Assembly (NCBI GenBank): GCA_049324835.1
Contig: JBMOMT010000059.1
Location: 62,001-126,000 of the forward strand
Length of the DNA: 64,000 bases
Reading direction: 5' to 3'
Origin: JBMOMT01 sp049324835
GTDB taxonomy: Bacteria > Chloroflexota > Anaerolineae > CAYNKW01
The notes below the pieces were generated by a model. The model saw only the letters and a list, made by a program, of their open reading frames with translations, was not told the origin of the DNA and made no database searches. The position numbers and the translations under genes are program-made. The first letter of the stretch is position 1, and each line of letters begins with the position of its first letter. Positions 39,241-47,501 of this stretch are shown here, in pieces.

Positions 39241-39283
39241 TTTCACCGCCGAGACGCAGGGGTTTTTGTGGTTTTTCTCGGCG
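39241..39283. repeat. partial CACCGCAGAG-family repeat
   Basis: TTTCACCGCCGAGACGCAGG (39241-39260) with CGCCGAGA (39247-39254) and TCTCGGCG (39276-39283) as inverted arms. It lies in the 140-bp gap between the selenoprotein start and the glycosylase stop, and is a fragment of the family seen at 25599 and 29726. Confidence 0.45.
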
Positions 39284-39330
39284 ATCATCGCGCCTCGGAA
39301 CTGGTGACAGGTACGACCCGGCGGCGAGCC

Positions 39331-39918
39331 TCAACGCGATACAAATGGATGCCCCCCAATGGTGAATCGCCAGGGGGCCGACCGGGCGCGCTCGTCGCCG
39401 CGGACGTTGATACGCGGGCCGGTGTTCACCTGGGCGTCGGCGATGGGCTCGTCGGCTTCGATCCACAGCGTCCCGGCCATGCACAGGTCTGCGCCATCGA
39501 GGTTTTTGTCCACGGCCAGGGCCTGGCAGAGTTTGGCCGGCCCGTTGGTCAGCTCCCGGTCGGGATGGTTGGGCCGCTGCCGGCGCATCACCTCCAGCCC
39601 TTCCAGAGGCGCCAGGGCGCGGATGAGCACCGCCGCCGGGCAGCCTTGCGGCTCGGTGACGGCGTTGAGACAGTGGTGCAGGCCATAGATCGAGTAGACG
39701 TAAGCATGCCCCGGCGGGCCGTACATGGCCGCATTACGCCGGGTGCGGCCTGGCCGGGCGTGGCTGGCCTGGTCGCTTTCGCCCAGATAGGCTTCCACCT
39801 CGACGATGCGCCCCGATAATCGCCGGCCGTCCAGCAGGCGCACCAGCCGCTGGCCCAACAGATCGCGGGCCACGGCGAGCGTGGGACGGGCGTAAAAATG
39901 GCGGGGCAGCGGCTCCAA
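39331..39918 (-). CDS. 3-methyladenine DNA glycosylase (AAG/MPG family)
   Basis: The protein has 195 aa, standard for the family. HFYARPTLAVARDLLGQRLVR, SGRIVEVEAYLGESDQASHARPGRTRRNAAMYGPPGHAYVYSIYGLHHCLN (active-site Glu in VEVEAY and the Tyr-intercalation region) and NGPAKLCQAL are diagnostic. It excises alkylated purines. The TTG start at 39918 has GGAGG eight bases upstream and begins five bases after the stop of the MoaD-like gene; a longer frame to 40020 lacks support. It sits between the MoaD-like gene and the selenoprotein and is probably a passenger in the operon. Confidence 0.9.
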   Translation of the reverse strand: MEPLPRHFYARPTLAVARDLLGQRLVRLLDGRRLSGRIVEVEAYLGESDQASHARPGRTRRNAAMYGPPGHAYVYSIYGLHHCLNAVTEPQGCPAAVLIRALAPLEGLEVMRRQRPNHPDRELTNGPAKLCQALAVDKNLDGADLCMAGTLWIEADEPIADAQVNTGPRINVRGDERARSAPWRFTIGGHPFVSR

Positions 39919-39922
39919 AGCA

Positions 39923-40207
39923 TCAACCTCCCACGGCCGGCAAAAAGATAAAGAGCTTGTCGGCGTCTTTAAGGCGGGCCTGTGACCACGTTTCCGGCCT
40001 GACCATACGCGTGTTGACAAAGATGTGATAGCCCACCGTCAACCGCTGGCCTTCGCCGCGGAAGGCCGGGCCAAAGTCCGGGTATTCTGCGTGCAGCCGA
40101 TCCAGCACCTCGGCCACGGTGACGCTGGGGCGATCCCAGGCCAGGGTCAGGGAGCGGGCTCCGATTGCCCGCCAAAGCGGTTCGCCGATCTTGACAAAGG
40201 TGCGCAT
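39923..40207 (-). CDS. MoaD/ThiS-like protein 2 (ubiquitin-like sulfur carrier)
   Basis: The protein has 94 aa. The start at 40207 (MRTFVKIGEPLWRAIG) is chosen because the longer frame to 40357 runs through unrelated sequence. The beta-grasp pattern TLAWDRPSVTVAEVLDRLHAEYPDFG and the C-terminal IFLPAVGG with a Gly-Gly end mark a sulfur carrier. It is longer than the first MoaD-like protein and probably serves AOR2 or its cofactor. It follows a Rossmann protein gene by 64 bp. Confidence 0.8.
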   Translation of the reverse strand: MRTFVKIGEPLWRAIGARSLTLAWDRPSVTVAEVLDRLHAEYPDFGPAFRGEGQRLTVGYHIFVNTRMVRPETWSQARLKDADKLFIFLPAVGG

Positions 40208-40271
40208 GGTGGTAATTGTACCACAGAGGCAGGGTAGGGGCAACCGAATGGATCGCCGAATTGAAGGGCGC

Positions 40272-41384
40272 CTACGGGTTGGCCAGGGCTTTAAAGCGGG
40301 CGATGATCTCGGCGGCGCGCTCGTCACAGGCGTCGAATTCGAGCGGGGCCAGATCATAGTCCAGCACTTCTCGGATCACCTGCACGGCCTTGGGGGTAAA
40401 GATCACCCTGCCGTCATCGTCGATGCGCTCGACGCCGTCGGCCTGCTGGCCGGCCTGGTTGATGGCCAGCGCTTCGGCCATGGTCAATCCGGCGGGCAGC
40501 ACCACCTGGGCCCCGGCGGCGCTGAGGCGCACCGGATAGCCGCCGGGCAGGCCCAACGGGCCGGGCGAGTGGGTGAGCAGGCCGCTATCGTGCAGCATGG
40601 CCAGGGCGTTTTTGACGCCCGAAGCGGCCACCACCGGGTTGAGCGCCTCGCCGGAGAAACGAGCCTGCGAGACCTGATGCAGCAGTTGGTCGGTGTCGAA
40701 CTGGGCGGTGACGTCCTGATCGTCGACGGTCAGCCGCAAAAAGTAGGGTGGCGCGCCGCCGGGCTGCTGGCGAAAGTGGCCGGTGTGATAGTGATGAAAG
40801 ACGGCGTAAATACCCACGCTGCGGGCCGGCGCGTCCAGCCGCTGGCCCACGGCCATTTTGAGCGCGGGGATGACGAGATCGATGTTGCCCAGGCCGATGG
40901 TGGGCGCCAGGCCCCGTTTGGCCAGCACGGCGTTGCTGATATCGGCGATGCCGCTGTTGATCACCGGCCCTTGCCAGCCGCTGGCCCGGATGGCCAGCAT
41001 CAGCTTGCGGCTCAGGGCCAGGTGGGTGGGCAGCCACGGCCCGGCCCCGGCCTCGCCCAGCCGGTCGGCGATCTGGGGGGCCAGTTGTTTACGCACCCAC
41101 CAGGTTTGCAGGGTGGCGCAGTTCAAGATGAGACGCGGCTGCAGGCGGTGGAGGGTTTCTGCCGTGGCCTCGATGTTGTTCAGGTCGATGGGCGTGAATT
41201 CCAGGCGCGCATAGTGCTCTTGTAGCACGGCCCCGCAGGCCACATTGAACACCGTCCGCCGGCCTCGTTCCTGGTTAAAATCGGCGCCCACCAGGTAACT
41301 GATCCCCGCGCTGCGGACGAGCAGCTCCAGGGCCCAGCTTCCCACGCCGCCCAATCCGATGATCAAAACCTCTGGCTGAATCAT
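40272..41384 (-). CDS. Rossmann-fold NAD(P)-binding protein (saccharopine dehydrogenase-like)
   Basis: The protein has 370 aa. VLIIGLGGVGSWALELLVR is the GxGxxG nucleotide loop, followed by YLVGADFN. Later GPVINSGIADISNAVLAKRGLAPTIGLGNI resembles the region after the cofactor domain in the saccharopine dehydrogenase-like paralogues at 20840-22021 and 26267-27418, but similarity is weak. The substrate is unknown. The ATG at 41384 has AAAGGAG eight bases upstream; an in-frame extension to 41459 is rejected. It lies downstream of the terminator at 41416-41444, so it may start a new unit leading to AOR2. Confidence 0.72.
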   Translation of the reverse strand: MIQPEVLIIGLGGVGSWALELLVRSAGISYLVGADFNQERGRRTVFNVACGAVLQEHYARLEFTPIDLNNIEATAETLHRLQPRLILNCATLQTWWVRKQLAPQIADRLGEAGAGPWLPTHLALSRKLMLAIRASGWQGPVINSGIADISNAVLAKRGLAPTIGLGNIDLVIPALKMAVGQRLDAPARSVGIYAVFHHYHTGHFRQQPGGAPPYFLRLTVDDQDVTAQFDTDQLLHQVSQARFSGEALNPVVAASGVKNALAMLHDSGLLTHSPGPLGLPGGYPVRLSAAGAQVVLPAGLTMAEALAINQAGQQADGVERIDDDGRVIFTPKAVQVIREVLDYDLAPLEFDACDERAAEIIARFKALANP

Positions 41385-41415
41385 GTGTGTTGCTCCTTTC
41401 CTGTTAAATGCCAAA

Positions 41416-41444
41416 GGGCTTGCGCTTGTCTGCGGCGCAAGCCC
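41416..41444 (-). terminator. terminator after the ornithine cyclodeaminase-like gene
   Basis: Perfect 10-bp arms GGGCTTGCGC (41416-41425) and GCGCAAGCCC (41435-41444), 9-base loop, followed by TTT on the minus strand. It separates the ABC-SDR-cyclodeaminase operon from the Rossmann/MoaD/AOR2 set. Confidence 0.65.
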
Positions 41445-41472
41445 CAGGGTCAAAATCATTCAGATAGGGGGG

Positions 41473-42498
41473 TCAGGCCCACACCGGCTCTTCCCAGAGT
41501 GCCAGTTCCGTGCCGATGCCGCGGCGGCGGGCCTCGTCGTAGACGCGCTTGGCGTTGATCAGGTCTTCGATGCCCATGCCCAGCGGGCTGAAAAAGATGC
41601 GCTCGTCGTCGGCCATGCGGCCCGGCGCCTGGCCGTTGACCACCGCCCCGAACTCGATGACATCGTCGGCGTTCACCAGCCCGGCGGCGATCATGTCGGT
41701 GAGCACGGCTTCTTCCATGTGGAGTTGTTTTTTGCTGTCCACGTAGATTCTGGCACACGATTGGACCGCGCCAAAGGTATAGTCGTTGACCGACAGGTTG
41801 GCCAGGTAGGCGCCGGGCCTGATCCAGCCGGCGCGGATGTAACGGTCTGCGCGGCCCACGTTGGTCGCCGGGGCGATCACGTCGGCTCCTTCGACGGCGG
41901 CCTGGGCGCTGTCGACGATTTGAATCTCCAACCCCAGCTTTTCGCCCATCTCGGCGGCAAAGACTGCGGCCTTTTGCGGCGCGATATCGAACAGCCGGAC
42001 CAGCCGCAGGTTTTTCAGCGCCTGGTGCAGGGCCATCAACTGGGTGCGGTTGATCACCCCGGCGCCGATGAGCCCGGCCACCTCGGCGCCGGGCCGGGCC
42101 AGGTATTTGGCCCCCACGCCCACCACCGCGCCGGTGCGCATGGCGCTGATGGCCGTGCCGTCCATGATGGCCAGCGGGTAGCCGGTTTCGGGGTCGTTGA
42201 GGATGGTGATGCCGTTGGAGCGGGGCATGTTACGTTTGATCGGATTCTCCGGGTTGGAGGGGATCCACTTGATACCCGCCACCTGCACGTCGCCGCCGAT
42301 GTAGGCCGGGTGCATGGTGATGCGCCGGCCGTGCAGGCCGTTCCACTTGATGATGGGCGCCTGCGGCTCCATACACTCGCCCCGATCCAGCAGGCCAAAG
42401 ACTTTTTCCACAGCCTCCATGGTGGCGGCCATGTCCAGGCCGCCGCAGGCAATGACCTCTTCCTGAGTCAGATAAAGAAACTTGACCGAACGTGACAT
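41473..42498 (-). CDS. ornithine cyclodeaminase/mu-crystallin family protein
   Basis: The protein has 341 aa. The fold is visible as FLYLTQEEVIACGGLDM at the N-terminus, GTAISAMRTGAVVGVGAKYLARPGAEVAGLIGAGVINRTQLMAL (dimerisation and Rossmann loop) and FDIAPQKAAVFAAEM. Members include ornithine cyclodeaminase (ornithine to proline plus ammonia), alanine dehydrogenase-like enzymes and SbnB-like enzymes, so the exact reaction is not settled. GGAGGAG is upstream. It is co-transcribed with SDR (24 bp gap) and the preceding ABC transporter. Confidence 0.83.
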   Translation of the reverse strand: MSRSVKFLYLTQEEVIACGGLDMAATMEAVEKVFGLLDRGECMEPQAPIIKWNGLHGRRITMHPAYIGGDVQVAGIKWIPSNPENPIKRNMPRSNGITILNDPETGYPLAIMDGTAISAMRTGAVVGVGAKYLARPGAEVAGLIGAGVINRTQLMALHQALKNLRLVRLFDIAPQKAAVFAAEMGEKLGLEIQIVDSAQAAVEGADVIAPATNVGRADRYIRAGWIRPGAYLANLSVNDYTFGAVQSCARIYVDSKKQLHMEEAVLTDMIAAGLVNADDVIEFGAVVNGQAPGRMADDERIFFSPLGMGIEDLINAKRVYDEARRRGIGTELALWEEPVWA

Positions 42499-42522
42499 GC
42501 GCTCCTCCAGTGTATCCGCTTT

Positions 42523-43308
42523 TTACCACTCGCCCAGCAGGGCGAATTTGCCGCCATCGACGCACAGCACCTGGCCGGTGACAAAGGCCGAGGCGTCGGA
42601 GGCCAAAAAGACAGCCGCGCCGACGATGTCATCACCCTGGCCCACACGGCCCAGCGGGATGGACTTGATCTTTTCGGCCAGTTGGGCCGGATCGTCCAGG
42701 ATGTGGGCGCTGATGGGGGTGTAGAACCAGGTGGGGGCGATGGCGTTGACGCGGATGCCGTGGCTGGCCCATTCGACGGCCAGGGCGCGGGTGAGCAGGG
42801 TCAGGCCGCCTTTGGCGGCGCAGTAGGCGGCCTGGTTGGCGTAACCCAGCATGCCAGACATGGAGGTGATGTTGATGATGGCGCCTTTGCCGGCGCGCGC
42901 CATGGCCCGGCCAGCGGCCTGGCAGCAGTAAAACGCGCCGTCGAGATCGACGTCCAGCACGCGCCGCCACTCCTGGGGCGACATTTCCAGGGCGGGCACA
43001 CCCTGCGAGATGCCGGCGCTGTTGATCAGAATATCCACCTGGCCCCACTCGGCCAGGGTGCGCTGCACCAGGGCCTGGGCGGCGGCCGGGTCGCTGATAT
43101 CGGTGGGCGCCGAGAGGACGTCGACGCCGTTTTGGCGCAGCGCCTCGGCGGCGGCGTCACATTTGGTGGGGTTGCTGCTGGCCACGGCCACCCGCGCCCC
43201 GTAGCGGGCCAATCCGGCGGCCATGGCCTGGCCGATGCCGCTGCTGCCGCCGGTGACGATGGCCACCCGCCCGTCCAGCGAAAAAAGATCGTGATGGGTT
43301 TGGGTCAC
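42523..43308 (-). CDS. short-chain dehydrogenase/reductase (SDR)
   Basis: The protein has 261 aa. RVAIVTGGSSGIGQAMA is the NAD(P) loop (TGxxxGIG); ILINSAGI is the NAG-like motif; the catalytic Ser-Tyr-Lys are NITSMSG...YCAAKGG. The Rossmann acidic-residue position ends in ASSNP, so NADP preference is possible. It resembles 3-oxoacyl-ACP or gluconate-type reductases; substrate unknown. The GTG start at 43308 is close to a GAGGTG site; the frame to 43434 is longer but overlaps the permease gene. It lies 17 bp after the permease gene. Confidence 0.85.
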   Translation of the reverse strand: MTQTHHDLFSLDGRVAIVTGGSSGIGQAMAAGLARYGARVAVASSNPTKCDAAAEALRQNGVDVLSAPTDISDPAAAQALVQRTLAEWGQVDILINSAGISQGVPALEMSPQEWRRVLDVDLDGAFYCCQAAGRAMARAGKGAIINITSMSGMLGYANQAAYCAAKGGLTLLTRALAVEWASHGIRVNAIAPTWFYTPISAHILDDPAQLAEKIKSIPLGRVGQGDDIVGAAVFLASDASAFVTGQVLCVDGGKFALLGEW

Positions 43309-43325
43309 AGTTTCACCTCGTTGTG

Positions 43326-44255
43326 TTAGTCGTGCTGCAAGCGGGGATCGAGAATGTCGCGCAGGCCATCGCCCAGCAGGTTGAAGGCAAAGACGGTGAT
43401 GAGGATGGCCAGGCCGGGATAGATGGACACCCACGGCGCGCTGGTGAGGTATTGTGTGCCATCGCGGATCATGGTGCCCCAGGCGGGAGTGGGTGGGGAA
43501 ACCCCCAGCCCGATGAAACTCAGGTTGGCTTCCACGCGGATGGCGGTGGCGGTCCAGATGCTGGCCAGCACCACCAGCTCGCCCAGGATGTTGGGCAGAA
43601 TGTGCAGCCGCAAAATACGAAACTGTCCGGCGCCGATGGCCCTGGCGGCCTGGACGTATTCGTTTTCTTTGATAGAGAGCGTGGCGCTGTGGGCCACACG
43701 GGCAAAGGCCGGCGAGAGCATGATGCCGATGGCGATGATCATTTTAGAGATGCCAGAACCCAACACGGCCAGCACCATCAGGCCCATGATCAGGCTGGGA
43801 AAGGCCATGAGCACGTCCACACTGCGCATGAGGGCGTCTTCCAGTTTGCCGCCGCTATAGCCAGCGGCCAGGCCCACCAGTGTGCCGATGGTGCCGCCGA
43901 GCAGGACGGACAGAATGCCCACCATCAGGGAGACCCGCCCGCCATAAATGATGCGCGAGAGGACATCGCGCCCGTAGGTGTCCAGCCCCAGGGGGTGATC
44001 TGAGGTGGGTGCGGTCAGGCGGTTGCGCGTGTCCTGTTTGGTGGGGTCAAAGGGGGCCAGCAGAGGCTCGGCGGAGCGCTGCTGGAAAAAGGCCAGCAGC
44101 CAATCGTCGGCCAGGATGGCCGAAAAAGCCACCAGAATGACCAGAGCAAAGCCGACGATGGTGGTTCGGTTTCGAATAAAGGTGCGCCACAGTCTTTGGC
44201 TCTGGCTGCGCATTTGCACGGGTCGAACATCGGGGTTGTTTGTATTTGGTTTCAT
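43326..44255 (-). CDS. oligopeptide-type ABC transporter permease, DppC-like (system 1)
   Basis: The protein has 309 aa with an N-terminal cytoplasmic segment (RTFIRNRTTIVGFAL), then about six helices. The EAA-like loop is VQAARAIGAGQFRILRLHILPNIL, the DppC/OppC signature, as is DHPLGLDTYGRDVLSRIIYGGRVSLMVG. It starts 10 bp after the DppB-like gene. Both permeases form the channel for system 1. No ATPase genes are in the window. Confidence 0.9.
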   Translation of the reverse strand: MKPNTNNPDVRPVQMRSQSQRLWRTFIRNRTTIVGFALVILVAFSAILADDWLLAFFQQRSAEPLLAPFDPTKQDTRNRLTAPTSDHPLGLDTYGRDVLSRIIYGGRVSLMVGILSVLLGGTIGTLVGLAAGYSGGKLEDALMRSVDVLMAFPSLIMGLMVLAVLGSGISKMIIAIGIMLSPAFARVAHSATLSIKENEYVQAARAIGAGQFRILRLHILPNILGELVVLASIWTATAIRVEANLSFIGLGVSPPTPAWGTMIRDGTQYLTSAPWVSIYPGLAILITVFAFNLLGDGLRDILDPRLQHD

Positions 44256-44265
44256 AGATCGTCTC

Positions 44266-45204
44266 TCAGTGGCTGATGCGCGGATCGACCAGACCGTAGA
44301 CCAGGTCTGTGATCAGGTTGATGATCACCACAAAAGCAGCATAGATGACCATCACCGATTGTAAAGCGGCGTAATCGCGCTGCATGATCGAGCCGACCAG
44401 TAATTTGCCCAGACCAGGCCGGGAAAACACCACCTCGGTCATGACCGAGTCGCCGATGAGGCTGGCAGCCCACAGGCCGATGACCGAGACGATGGGCACC
44501 ATGGCCGAGCGCAGGGCGTGTTTAAAAATGACCACCCGCTCCTGCAACCCTTTGGCGCGGGCGGTGCGCACGTAATCCTGGTTGAGCACGTTGAGCATGG
44601 CCGAACGGGTGAGCCGGGTGACCGAAGTGGTCATGATCAGCCCCAGCGTCAGCGAGGGCAGGGCCAGGTGTCTCAGATTATCGACCGGGTCTTTGAGGTC
44701 GCCGCCGCTCACGGCGGGAAAGAGATCGATTTTGATGGCCAGGAGCAGGATGAGCAGGATGCCGAAATAAAAGGCCGGCACCGAAAGCCCCAGCAGGGAA
44801 ACGATGCGCCCCAGGTAGTCCACGAACGAGTTTCGATTGACGGCGGTCAGCACGCCCAGGGGGATGCCCAACAAGCCGCCGATCAAGATGGAAACCAGCG
44901 TCAGCTCCAGCGAGTAGGGCAAAACATAGGCCACCTGCTCGCCGATGGGTTTGCCGCTGATCATCGAATTGCCCAGATCGCCGCGCAGCAAACCGCCCAG
45001 AAAGCGAAAATACTGCACGACGAGGGGCTCGTTCAGGCCCATGCGCTCACGCAGCGCCTCGACCGCATCTTTGGAGGCGTAATCGCCCAGGGCGGCCATG
45101 GCCGGATCGCCAGGGATGACACGCACCACCAAAAAAACCAGCGTAAAGACGGCCAGCAGAATGGGAATGGCCAGGACCAGCCGGGTGGCCAGATATCTGA
45201 TCAT
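44266..45204 (-). CDS. oligopeptide-type ABC transporter permease, DppB-like (system 1)
   Basis: The protein has 312 aa. MIRYLATRLVLAIPILLAVFTLVFLVVRVIPGDPA and RMGLNEPLVVQYFRFLGGLLRGDLGNS are the DppB N-terminal signature. The EAA-like loop is VRTARAKGLQERVVIFKHALRSAMVPIVSVIG. It lies 116 bp after the solute-binding protein gene with a hairpin at 45276-45305 in the gap, which may lower permease expression relative to the binding protein. Confidence 0.9.
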   Translation of the reverse strand: MIRYLATRLVLAIPILLAVFTLVFLVVRVIPGDPAMAALGDYASKDAVEALRERMGLNEPLVVQYFRFLGGLLRGDLGNSMISGKPIGEQVAYVLPYSLELTLVSILIGGLLGIPLGVLTAVNRNSFVDYLGRIVSLLGLSVPAFYFGILLILLLAIKIDLFPAVSGGDLKDPVDNLRHLALPSLTLGLIMTTSVTRLTRSAMLNVLNQDYVRTARAKGLQERVVIFKHALRSAMVPIVSVIGLWAASLIGDSVMTEVVFSRPGLGKLLVGSIMQRDYAALQSVMVIYAAFVVIINLITDLVYGLVDPRISH

Positions 45205-45275
45205 GAGTTTTACCTGTCTAGCGAAAACGGGGCAGAGCGGGGTGTTGCAGCTCTACCCCAGGAGCGATGAGCAGG

Positions 45276-45305
45276 GCCGGGGACCCTGCTGGCAGGATCC
45301 CCGGC
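45276..45305 (-). terminator. hairpin between binding-protein and permease genes (attenuator-like)
   Basis: GCCGGGG (45276-45282) pairs with CCCCGGC (45299-45305), with an inner CCTGC/GCAGG stem. There is no T tract. Such hairpins after binding-protein genes commonly protect that part of the mRNA or lower readthrough to permeases. Confidence 0.55.
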
Positions 45306-45320
45306 TCGTTTGGATCAGCG

Positions 45321-47090
45321 TTACTTGAGGTCGGTTTTCTCGGTGATGCCGGGATAGAGGGCCAACACGGAAATCATGTCGTGACCATAGTCCACGGCCT
45401 CGGAGCGGGCGTAAACTTGCTGCTGGAAGTGGAGAGGGTAGGAGACCATGTCTTCCAGAATCTTGATCTGGGCCTGTTTCCACAGGTCGATCTGTTCTTC
45501 GGCGGTGGTGGCCACTCGCGCCGCTTCGATCAGGTCGTCGATCTGGTCATAGTGGGAAAAGTTGGTATCGGGTTTGGCGCCGGTGACGACGATCGTATCC
45601 GAGTGGTAAAAGAGGGTGAGGTAGACGTCGGCGTTGGGCCGCCAGGCGATATAAACCACGATGGGGTTCACATCCTGGCGAATCTGGGCGTGCATCGTCG
45701 AGTGATCCACGACGTTGACCTTCAGGTCGATGCCTACCTCGGCCAACTGGGCCTGCATGTTTTCATAGATGCGGCGGTAGCCGGTCATCTCGGAGGTGAC
45801 GACCTCGAGGGCAAAGCCGTCGGGGTAGCCGGCGTCGGCCAGCATCTGTTTGGCCAGCTCACGATCCACGTCGTAGCTCAGGCCCAGGGCATCTGTCTCT
45901 TCTTTGGTCAGGCCGCCGGCCAGGAATTTGGCCGGCACGGGTGAATAGACGTTCTCGGCCACCGGCTCGCCAAAGAGGGCCAGGAACTCGTCGCGGTCCA
46001 GAGCGTAGGCCAGCGCCTTGCGCACCTCAGGGTTGTTCAGCGGCTCGACGCTGGTGTTAAAGTGGACGGTAGCCACCTCACCCACGCCAAAGACGTCCAC
46101 AGCGATGCCCGATTCTGCCTGCATCTTTTCCACCCAGGTGATGTCGGGCAGGCCGTTGATCACGTCCAGCTCACCGGCCAGCAGGCCGGCCTCGCGGCTG
46201 CTGATATCGGCCATGTAGCGGTACTCGATACCATCCAGCAGCGGCTTGCCGCGAAAGTAATCTGGGTTGGCTTTGAGCACGACCTTTTCCTGCGGGCTAT
46301 AGTCTTCGAACATAAAGGGGCCGGTGCCCACGGGGTTGGTCTTGAACTTGTCGATGCCCAGGGACTCGACGGCTTTTTTACAGACGATGAACCCGCCGGA
46401 ATAGTTGGCCACTTTGGGGTAAAAGAGCACCGGCGAGATGGGGCTATCCAGGGTGATCTTGACGGTGTAGGCGTCCACGGCCTCGAAGGTCATGCCGGTG
46501 TAACTGCTGGCATAAGCCGAGCGTGTGGTGTCGGCCGATTTTTGCAGCGAATAGACCACGTCCTCGGAGGTCAGCTCGTAAGCGGGCATGGCCCCGGAGG
46601 GATGGCACATCACGCCCTGGCGCAGTTTAAAGGTCCACACCTGCTTACCATCTACGATCTCCATGTCGGGCAGCGCTTCGGCCAGGTCTGGCTCCATCAT
46701 TTCGAACGAGCCGTCGCCCGGTTTGTAGCGCACCAGGCCGTTAAAGATCATGTCTACCAGGCCACGGGCCTCGGTGGTGGTGGCAAAGTGTGGATCGAGG
46801 CTGCTCAGGTCGGCGGCGTTCTGGCCGACGCGCAGGATCTTGGGTTCGGTGACGGGCTCTGGGGTAGCGGTGACGACCACCTCTTTTTCGACCTCGACGA
46901 CTTTGGTGATCTCTTTTTCCACTACCTGGGGCGTACCCTCAATGATGACCGTCTCTTTGACCGTCTCTTTGACCACCTGCGTGACGACCTTTTCCACCAC
47001 TTTTTCGATGACTTCTGGGGTGGGGGTGGCGCAGGAAGCCAGCAGTGAGGCTAACATGATGATGCTGATCAACAGACCAAGTCGTTTCAT
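45321..47090 (-). CDS. oligopeptide-type ABC solute-binding lipoprotein (family 5, system 1)
   Basis: The protein has 589 aa. The signal peptide MKRLGLLISIIMLASLLASC ends in lipobox LASC, followed by a long repeated Val/Glu/Lys linker (VVEKVV-type) and then a family 5 binding domain: LRVGQNAADLSSLDPHFATTTEARGLVDMIFNGLVRY and LAEALPDMEIVDGKQVWTFKLRQGV. AGGAGGAGATT precedes the ATG. It has a 350-nt leader behind a strong promoter at 47445-47473. It delivers peptides or other amines to system 1 permeases. Confidence 0.92.
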   Translation of the reverse strand: MKRLGLLISIIMLASLLASCATPTPEVIEKVVEKVVTQVVKETVKETVIIEGTPQVVEKEITKVVEVEKEVVVTATPEPVTEPKILRVGQNAADLSSLDPHFATTTEARGLVDMIFNGLVRYKPGDGSFEMMEPDLAEALPDMEIVDGKQVWTFKLRQGVMCHPSGAMPAYELTSEDVVYSLQKSADTTRSAYASSYTGMTFEAVDAYTVKITLDSPISPVLFYPKVANYSGGFIVCKKAVESLGIDKFKTNPVGTGPFMFEDYSPQEKVVLKANPDYFRGKPLLDGIEYRYMADISSREAGLLAGELDVINGLPDITWVEKMQAESGIAVDVFGVGEVATVHFNTSVEPLNNPEVRKALAYALDRDEFLALFGEPVAENVYSPVPAKFLAGGLTKEETDALGLSYDVDRELAKQMLADAGYPDGFALEVVTSEMTGYRRIYENMQAQLAEVGIDLKVNVVDHSTMHAQIRQDVNPIVVYIAWRPNADVYLTLFYHSDTIVVTGAKPDTNFSHYDQIDDLIEAARVATTAEEQIDLWKQAQIKILEDMVSYPLHFQQQVYARSEAVDYGHDMISVLALYPGITEKTDLK

Positions 47091-47444
47091 TGGAATCTCC
47101 TCCTGAATGGTGTGTGCTGGTTTCAACAAGGGTGCTGGTTTCTAGATGTGAGCTTGGCTTTGGGTTCACCTCCTTTCCGATGACCTCGAGATGGCAGACT
47201 GTCGTAGAATGGCTGCAAAAGCCTTTGTCGGGGCCAGAAACCCGGTTCTGTGCTGTGCTGGATGTGTTGACATCAAAGGGATGCCCGCGGAATCCAAACG
47301 GGCAGCGGAGCTACGTCGGGTGCAGGGTGTGTGTGCGGTCTTTGGGCACGGGCTCAAGAGAAATGTCTGATAGCGGTGGGGAAAAGTCGGGATGCCGACT
47401 GACCGCGCTTTGGGAGAGCATGGCTGGTATCCGCGACACAATGC

Positions 47445-47473
47445 ATTTTACCATAAGAATCGGGTTTGGTCAA
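47445..47473 (-). promoter_or_regulatory. promoter of ABC system 1
   Basis: TTGACC (47473-47468), 17-bp spacer, TAAAAT (47450-47445) on the minus strand. The -35 box is part of GACCAAAC, also present in the promoter of system 2. The leader 47091-47444 has no gene that I can support; it contains AAAGGAGGTG followed by a GTG (about 47169) that could start a short upstream peptide. Confidence 0.7.
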
Positions 47474-47501
47474 GTTGCTCTAACAAATAAGGTGCACCTC
47501 T

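Noticed and set aside
47091..47444. Riboswitch in the long leader of ABC system 1
   Set aside because: I could not match any known riboswitch core (lysine, glycine, SAM, TPP, cobalamin) by eye; only an internal ribosome-binding site and modest hairpins are visible.
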